From CAVUAT01 sp963739545 (GTDB lineage: Bacteria > Actinomycetota > Thermoleophilia > Solirubrobacterales > 70-9): a DNA stretch of 64,000 nt. Below, piece by piece: positions 59,399-64,000 of this stretch. A program made the position numbers and the translations under genes. The notes beneath the pieces are model-generated. The model saw nothing but the letters and a program-made list of their open reading frames with translations, ran no database searches and had not been told where the DNA came from. The DNA is taken from positions 186,001 through 250,000 of the forward strand of contig CAVUAT010000011.1 in the NCBI GenBank assembly GCA_963739545.1. The letters are read 5' to 3'. Positions within the stretch are counted from its first letter, which is position 1, and each line of letters starts with the position of its first letter.

Positions 59399-60781
59399 TC
59401 AGGCGGGCGCGTCGGTCATCTCGGCGGACGCCCTCGCCAGGGTCAGCAACGCCGGCCCCAGGCCCAGCAGCAGCCACAGCTGCTTGTTGTATTGGCTGGA
59501 GAGGAAGAAGCCCGCAGCTAGAATCCCCGCCATAGCGACCGCTACGCATAGGGCAGCCGCCTGCATTCGCCGATCACCAGCGCGCCCGAACATTCGAGCG
59601 GCTAACAAGGTCGAACCGACCGAGAATCCGATCAGCACCACGAACAGCGAGAAACCGATGACGCCGAGCTCGCTCAGAATCTCGAGATAGCTGTTGTGGG
59701 CGACCTTCGGCTTGTCGATGATCTGGTCCGTTCGCGCGAGAGCGCCGGGTTCGGACAGGTAGTGCTTGGAGGAGACCTCGAAGTTGGCTGAGCCGACGCC
59801 GACCACGGGGTTCGCCTCGAACGCGCGCCAGGCGACCTGCCAGATCGTCGTCCGGCCCTCCTGCAGGTAGGCTTGCCCGCGCGCCGGCTCGGTGATGCGC
59901 TCCCGGACCTCGGGCGACGCGAAGCCGGCGAAGTAGATGAAGACCGCCGCGACCAGCACGGCGGCCACTGTCATTATCAGTGGTCGCCAGCGCCCAGAGA
60001 CGATGATCGCGAACACGAGCGCCACCCCGAGCGCGATCAAACCCCCGCGCGACGCCGTCAGCAGGATCCCGGCGATGCAGCAGAGAGTCGTGAAAACGGC
60101 CAGCAGCCGAACCGAGGGCCTGCGTCGGTAAAGCACGAAGACCGCGACCGACAGCGCCGCCCCCGAGACCAGCACCGACGCGAGTTCGTTGGGGTCCTGG
60201 GCGTCGGTCGCGAGCCGGCCCGCGTCCTCGGCGCTGGGGGCGACGAATGCGTAGCCGACCGCGAAGGCTGCGCCGAGCATGAACCCGATCAGGATCCGGC
60301 CGAGGTCACGCTCGGTCCGGATCGCGGTGAACACGATCAAGAACAGGACCAGGTTGAGTGCGTAGCGGCCGACAGAGCCGAGCGCCGCCCCCGGATCCTC
60401 CGCCCACACCATGCTCAGTGTCGCCCAGCCGAGGAACAGGCCGAGTGCCGTGGCGACCAGAGGGTGTACCAAGAAGAAGTCGAGTGAGGCGTCTCGCCGT
60501 GTCGCCAGGATTGCGAACCAGGAAAGCGCCAGCAGCGCCCCCGCGAGCTTGGTCAGGTTCAGCACCGGCCCCAACAGCGGCACCACCTCGATGAAGCCGA
60601 CGATGGCGAATATCGCCAGGCCGAGAGACAGTTCCTCGAAGGCGATCAGGATGAAGGCGGCCGAGAGCGCCATCGCGATCGCAATGCGCGGGTCGTAGCC
60701 GGCTAGCACGCCGAAGATGGCGGCGATGGAGGCCATGCCGCCCGCCCACGTAACCCGGTCCCAGCTGAGGCTGACGGTCAT
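59399..60781 (-). CDS. O-antigen ligase/polymerase family membrane protein
   Basis: 460 aa, about 12 membrane helices, with the large extracytoplasmic loop of the Wzy_C family between late helices: GRTTIWQVAWRAFEANPVVGVGSANFEVSSKHYL and VAHNSYLEILSELGVIGFSLFVVL (conserved His of the HNSYLE motif). The preceding short loop TASRGGLIALGVAL contains the conserved Arg. Such proteins join undecaprenyl-linked repeat units (Wzy) or ligate them to an acceptor (WaaL); these cannot be separated by sequence. It starts just after the Wzz/kinase gene. Confidence 0.9.
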   Translation of the reverse strand: MTVSLSWDRVTWAGGMASIAAIFGVLAGYDPRIAIAMALSAAFILIAFEELSLGLAIFAIVGFIEVVPLLGPVLNLTKLAGALLALSWFAILATRRDASLDFFLVHPLVATALGLFLGWATLSMVWAEDPGAALGSVGRYALNLVLFLIVFTAIRTERDLGRILIGFMLGAAFAVGYAFVAPSAEDAGRLATDAQDPNELASVLVSGAALSVAVFVLYRRRPSVRLLAVFTTLCCIAGILLTASRGGLIALGVALVFAIIVSGRWRPLIMTVAAVLVAAVFIYFAGFASPEVRERITEPARGQAYLQEGRTTIWQVAWRAFEANPVVGVGSANFEVSSKHYLSEPGALARTDQIIDKPKVAHNSYLEILSELGVIGFSLFVVLIGFSVGSTLLAARMFGRAGDRRMQAAALCVAVAMAGILAAGFFLSSQYNKQLWLLLGLGPALLTLARASAEMTDAPA

Positions 60782-60791
60782 GGAGGAGGGG

Positions 60792-62423
60792 CTAGTTGGA
60801 CCTGGGGCCGGTCCTGGGACCGGTCCTGGAACCGGCCCCGAACAGCGAGCGCTGCTGCTTCTTCTGCCGTTTCTCGCCGCTCTGCCCGCCCTGGTAGTAG
60901 AGGTACTCGCCCCTGCCCGGGCGAGGCACGCCGATGACGGCGAAGCCGACGGGTCGCACGCCGTTCTCAGCGAGCAGCTCGCCCAGCTGCGCGATGCGTT
61001 GCAGTTGGGTCTTGCCCAGCCTGACGACGATCAGCACGTCGTCAGCCTGTCGTGCAAGCGGCATCGCGTCGACGACCTCGTTCAGCGGCGGGCTGTCAAT
61101 GATCACGTAGTCGGCGAGCCTGCGGGCGTCCTCGATCATCTTTCGTGCGGCCGGAATCGAGAACAGGTCGATGATCCAGCCCCCCTGTTTGTTGTCTACG
61201 AGCAGGCACTCCAGGTTCTCGCCGAAGGAGGGCGGGATCGTGAGGGCATCCTGCAGGTCGACGTCGCCGAGCAGGACGTTGACGACACCCCCCCTTGCCG
61301 GTTGCGCGTGCAGGGCCCGGGCAAGGGCCGGGCGCCGCAGATCGGCCTCGATCAGGATCACGCGCTTGCCCGAGACGGCGAGTGAGGACGCGAGGTTGAC
61401 GGCGGTCGTGCTCTTGCCCTCAGAGGGCGAGGGACCTGTGACCAGGATGACGCGCGAGCCACCCCCATCGTGACGCGAGGCCTCGAGGGTCGAGCGCAGC
61501 GTGCGGTAGGCCTCGGCGCCGACCTGCGAGAGGCGGTCCGGTCCCAGCGGAGCGTCGACCGGGCTCCGCGTCTCCTTCGGGATGCGCCCCAGGATCGGCA
61601 GGCGATACAGGCGCCGCAGCTGGGCCTCGCGCCGCAGCCTCGGGTCGAGGTTCTGTGCGGCGAAGGCGCCGGCAATCCCCAACACGAGCCCGGCGATGAT
61701 CCCCCCGGCGATGCTGAGCACGGGCCTGGGTGAGGCCTGCGAGGTGGGCAGGTCGGCCTTCGTCTCGACGCGGAGGTCGGGCGTGGGCGCCAAGAGCAGC
61801 GCGCGGTAGCGCGCCACGGTGCCGCCGAGCTCCTCTCGCACCACAGTTTGGTCCGCCTCTTCGAGCTCGGCCTCGAGGGGAGGCAGCAGCACCTCGATCG
61901 ATTCGTGGACCTGCTCGGTGCGGTCCTCGACCGCCGCGTCAGCGAAGTTGTTGGCGAGATCCTGCGCCTCCTCCGGCGAATCACCTTCGGCCGTGATCGC
62001 GACGATGTTGCTCGAGGCCACCGGCTCAGCGGTGATCTTCTCGAGCACGTCGCGTGGGCTCGGCGAGTCGCTGTCCCCCGTGGCCCTCGCCGCAACGTCG
62101 ATGTTGGCCACGAACTGCGACGCCGTCTCGACATCGCGCGTCGGATCGGCGGACTCCACGATCACGGGCAAGGTGCGGGCGACCGAGTCGTCCCCCGAGA
62201 CGGGGGTGACCAGCAGGTCGGCTCGAGCCTCGTAGGTCTTCGGGGCCGTGAGCACGTAGATGATGGCGACGAGCGTCGTCACCAAGACAGCGAGCATGAC
62301 CAGCGGCAGGCGCTCCCGTATCGTCTCGACATAACGCCGGAGGCCCTCCTCCTCCGCCGGAGACTCGAGCCACTCCGCTTTCTTTCTCTGACGATCGTTC
62401 ATTTGCGAATTGCCGGGCGCCAT
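60792..62423 (-). CDS. Wzz/BY-kinase-type chain-length regulator with tyrosine-kinase domain
   Basis: 543 aa from ATG 62423; ATG 62402 is possible too. Wzz part: LPLVMLAVLVTTLVAIIYVLTAPKTYEARADLLVTP (TM1), periplasmic helices, and PRPVLSIAGGIIAGLVLGIAGAFA (TM2). A cytoplasmic BY-kinase follows: Walker A GPSPSEGKSTTAVNLA, A' ILIEADLRRPALA, B YVIIDSPPLNEVVDA. The fused form is that of actinobacteria and proteobacteria. The C-terminal autophosphorylation cluster is thin (GEYLYYQGG) and replaced by a basic tail with a GPRTGPR repeat. It sets polymer length and export together with the polymerases on each side. Confidence 0.9.
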   Translation of the reverse strand: MAPGNSQMNDRQRKKAEWLESPAEEEGLRRYVETIRERLPLVMLAVLVTTLVAIIYVLTAPKTYEARADLLVTPVSGDDSVARTLPVIVESADPTRDVETASQFVANIDVAARATGDSDSPSPRDVLEKITAEPVASSNIVAITAEGDSPEEAQDLANNFADAAVEDRTEQVHESIEVLLPPLEAELEEADQTVVREELGGTVARYRALLLAPTPDLRVETKADLPTSQASPRPVLSIAGGIIAGLVLGIAGAFAAQNLDPRLRREAQLRRLYRLPILGRIPKETRSPVDAPLGPDRLSQVGAEAYRTLRSTLEASRHDGGGSRVILVTGPSPSEGKSTTAVNLASSLAVSGKRVILIEADLRRPALARALHAQPARGGVVNVLLGDVDLQDALTIPPSFGENLECLLVDNKQGGWIIDLFSIPAARKMIEDARRLADYVIIDSPPLNEVVDAMPLARQADDVLIVVRLGKTQLQRIAQLGELLAENGVRPVGFAVIGVPRPGRGEYLYYQGGQSGEKRQKKQQRSLFGAGSRTGPRTGPRSN

Positions 62424-62473
62424 TCTGACACCCAGCACCGATAGCTTGCGTTGCATGGTGGGGTTGCGCTCGG

Positions 62474-64000
62474 ATGGCTGACCTGGATCGAAGTCCCGAG
62501 CCGTCGGAGCGGGGGGCCGGCGCCGCGCCGCGCGCGCTGGTCTCGCCAGGCGCCGCCCTGCTGCCGCTCGGCCTGATTGCGGCCCTGCTCACCTGGTTCG
62601 CGTGGGAGCGCGGAGCGTACTTCGGCGTCACCTTCCTGCCCGGCGCCATCGGGCTGCTCTGCCTGCTGATCGCGATGCTCCTGTTCGCGCCCCTCCCGGC
62701 ACGGTTGCGGGGCCCGGCCAGGATCTGCCTTGTCGCCCTGTTTGGGATCGCCGCCTTGACGCTTGCCTCTGCGCTGTGGTCGCCGGCTCCGGACATCGCG
62801 GTCGAGGACGCCCAGCGGGTGCTGACCTACGCGGTCGCCTTCGTGCTCGGCCTCTGGCTCTGCTCGCTACTTGGGCGGCGTGTGCTGCTCGCGCTCGCGC
62901 CGCTCGCGGTCGCCGGAACGTTGGTCGCCGTCGCCACGCTGATCGCGCTCGCCACCAACAACAGCCCAGCCGAGCTACTGGAGACCGACGCGACGCTGCG
63001 CTATCCGGTCGGCTATCGGAACGCGGTCGCCGGCTTCTTCCTGATGGCCGTCTTCCCGATGGTCGTGCTGGCCGCGGCCCCTGGCGAGCTTGACTGGCGC
63101 CTTCGGGGGCTCCTACTCGGGTCGGCGACCTTGGCGATCGAGCTCGCCCTCCTTTCGCAGAGTCGGACCTCGGTCTTCGCCCTCGTGGCCGGCATCACGG
63201 TGCTGATCGTCGCTCACCCCAACCACCTACGCATCGTCGGCTGGCTCACCCTGGCGGCCCTGCCCGTGCTGCCGGCGTTGCCTTGGCTCCTCGACGTCTT
63301 CCAGTCCCAAGGCGCCAATACCGACGCCTCGCTCGACCCGTTGCGAAGCGCCGCAGTTGCGATGGCGCTGAGCAGCGCCCTATCGGTGGCGCTCGGTTGC
63401 CTGGCGGCCTGGCGCGACCCGATGGTCAAGCTCTCGGCGTCGAGCGGCCGGCTCCTCGGTGGCGTCTTGGTCGCAGCCGCCGCGCTGGCCGCGGTCACGG
63501 GCACGATCGCCCTGGTCGCCGCCGCCGGCGGCGCTACCGAGTTCATCGACAAGCAGACCGATGAGCTCACGGCGGGCAGCCCCGACCTCAGCTCGCAGGG
63601 CAGCCGCTTCGGCGTCGATCTGCGCTCCGAGCGCGGCGACCTTTGGCGCGTGGCCCTCGACGACTTCGCTGCTAACCCGATCGAAGGTGTCGGAGCGGGC
63701 GGGTGGCGCTTCAGCTATCTGCGCGAGCGCGAGGCCACGCTGCAGCCGGAGGATCCGCACAGCGTGATCATGCTGATGGCATCTGAGCTTGGGCTGCCGG
63801 GGCTGCTGCTGTTCGGAGCCTTCGCTTTCGCCGGTGTATGGGCCGCCCTTCGCTCGCGTAAACGAGGGCCACAGGCGGCCATGCTGGTTGCAGGGTCACT
63901 CGCTCTCGCGGGGTACTGGCTGGTGCACGCTTCGGCCGAGTGGTTCTGGTCATACCCCGTGATCACGTTGCCGATGGCCTTCGCTCTGGGCGTTGCAGCT
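62474..64000 (+). CDS. O-antigen ligase/polymerase family membrane protein, 3' end cut by the window
   Basis: ATG 62474, divergent from the Wzz/kinase gene; the frame is open to the last base (509 codons). After a polar start (MADLDRSPEPSERGAGAAPRA) come about ten hydrophobic helices. The large loop holds RYPVGYRNAVAGFFLMAVFPMVV (the usual PxGYxNA motif), SQSRTSVFALVAG (conserved Arg), GDLWRVALDDFAANPIEGVGAGGWRFSYLR and DPHSVIMLMASELGLPGLLLFG (conserved His, Wzy_C). Several helices and probably a TPR-like C-terminus lie beyond the edge. With the protein at 59399 it brackets the Wzz/kinase gene. Confidence 0.88.
   Translation, partial: MADLDRSPEPSERGAGAAPRALVSPGAALLPLGLIAALLTWFAWERGAYFGVTFLPGAIGLLCLLIAMLLFAPLPARLRGPARICLVALFGIAALTLASALWSPAPDIAVEDAQRVLTYAVAFVLGLWLCSLLGRRVLLALAPLAVAGTLVAVATLIALATNNSPAELLETDATLRYPVGYRNAVAGFFLMAVFPMVVLAAAPGELDWRLRGLLLGSATLAIELALLSQSRTSVFALVAGITVLIVAHPNHLRIVGWLTLAALPVLPALPWLLDVFQSQGANTDASLDPLRSAAVAMALSSALSVALGCLAAWRDPMVKLSASSGRLLGGVLVAAAALAAVTGTIALVAAAGGATEFIDKQTDELTAGSPDLSSQGSRFGVDLRSERGDLWRVALDDFAANPIEGVGAGGWRFSYLREREATLQPEDPHSVIMLMASELGLPGLLLFGAFAFAGVWAALRSRKRGPQAAMLVAGSLALAGYWLVHASAEWFWSYPVITLPMAFALGVAA

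Noticed and set aside
1..64000. CRISPR arrays, insertion sequences, prophage, plasmid origins
   Set aside because: No regularly spaced repeats, transposase, phage structural gene or replication initiator was seen anywhere in the window.

Overview
This is a 64 kb piece of a high-GC actinobacterial chromosome, most likely from a member of the Thermoleophilia (Solirubrobacterales-like). The assignment is an inference. It rests on the high GC and frequent GTG starts, a WhiG-type sigma factor downstream of comM/dprA, an F420-type luciferase-like oxidoreductase, tRNA genes without an encoded CCA, a ydaO-type c-di-AMP riboswitch ahead of a cell-wall protein, and secreted proteins that end in Lys-rich, Cys-containing tails. 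There is no phage, CRISPR array, insertion sequence or plasmid replication gene in the window.

Layout. 1-13 kb: chromosomal housekeeping (3' end of comM, dprA, thiD, ilvD, an L,D-transpeptidase, a Xer recombinase, whiG, an EF-G paralogue, RNase HI). 13-30 kb: a mixed accessory region with tRNA-Gly, tRNA-Cys and tRNA-Val, a potassium channel, a tandem family of SnoaL-like genes with decayed remnants, a galactose-oxidase-like secreted protein, a flavoprotein, small secreted proteins, and a cell-wall pair (M23 peptidase and RlpA-like protein) behind a c-di-AMP riboswitch. 30.6-45 kb: the translation/arginine block thrS, infC, rpmI, rplT, trmH-type methyltransferase, pheS, pheT, argC, argJ, argB, argD. 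It is interrupted between infC and rpmI by two inverted genes for secreted lyase-like proteins. 45-64 kb: a large exopolysaccharide locus with three GT4 glycosyltransferases, an AsnB-type amidotransferase, a GalE-type epimerase, a flippase, a two-domain glucuronyl C5-epimerase/polysaccharide deacetylase, two FemAB/CelD-like acyltransferases, a JmjC-type protein, two O-antigen polymerase/ligase-type proteins and a Wzz/BY-kinase protein. The window ends inside the second polymerase-like gene.

Most interesting biology. The fused C5-epimerase/deacetylase pairs the two activities used to mature heparan-type polysaccharides in animals. The window also holds four paralogous secreted proteins that resemble heparin-lyase-type polysaccharide lyases, one of them inside the exopolysaccharide locus. 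Together they suggest a uronic-acid-containing, epimerised and N-deacetylated surface polysaccharide with its own remodelling enzymes.

Caution. At least six frame breaks are visible, including two in thrS and one in pheT, both normally essential. Several look like one-base changes in G/C runs, so sequence error is a better explanation than gene death. A short palindromic element (core GACCCCACCGGGGTC) recurs five times at gene ends.
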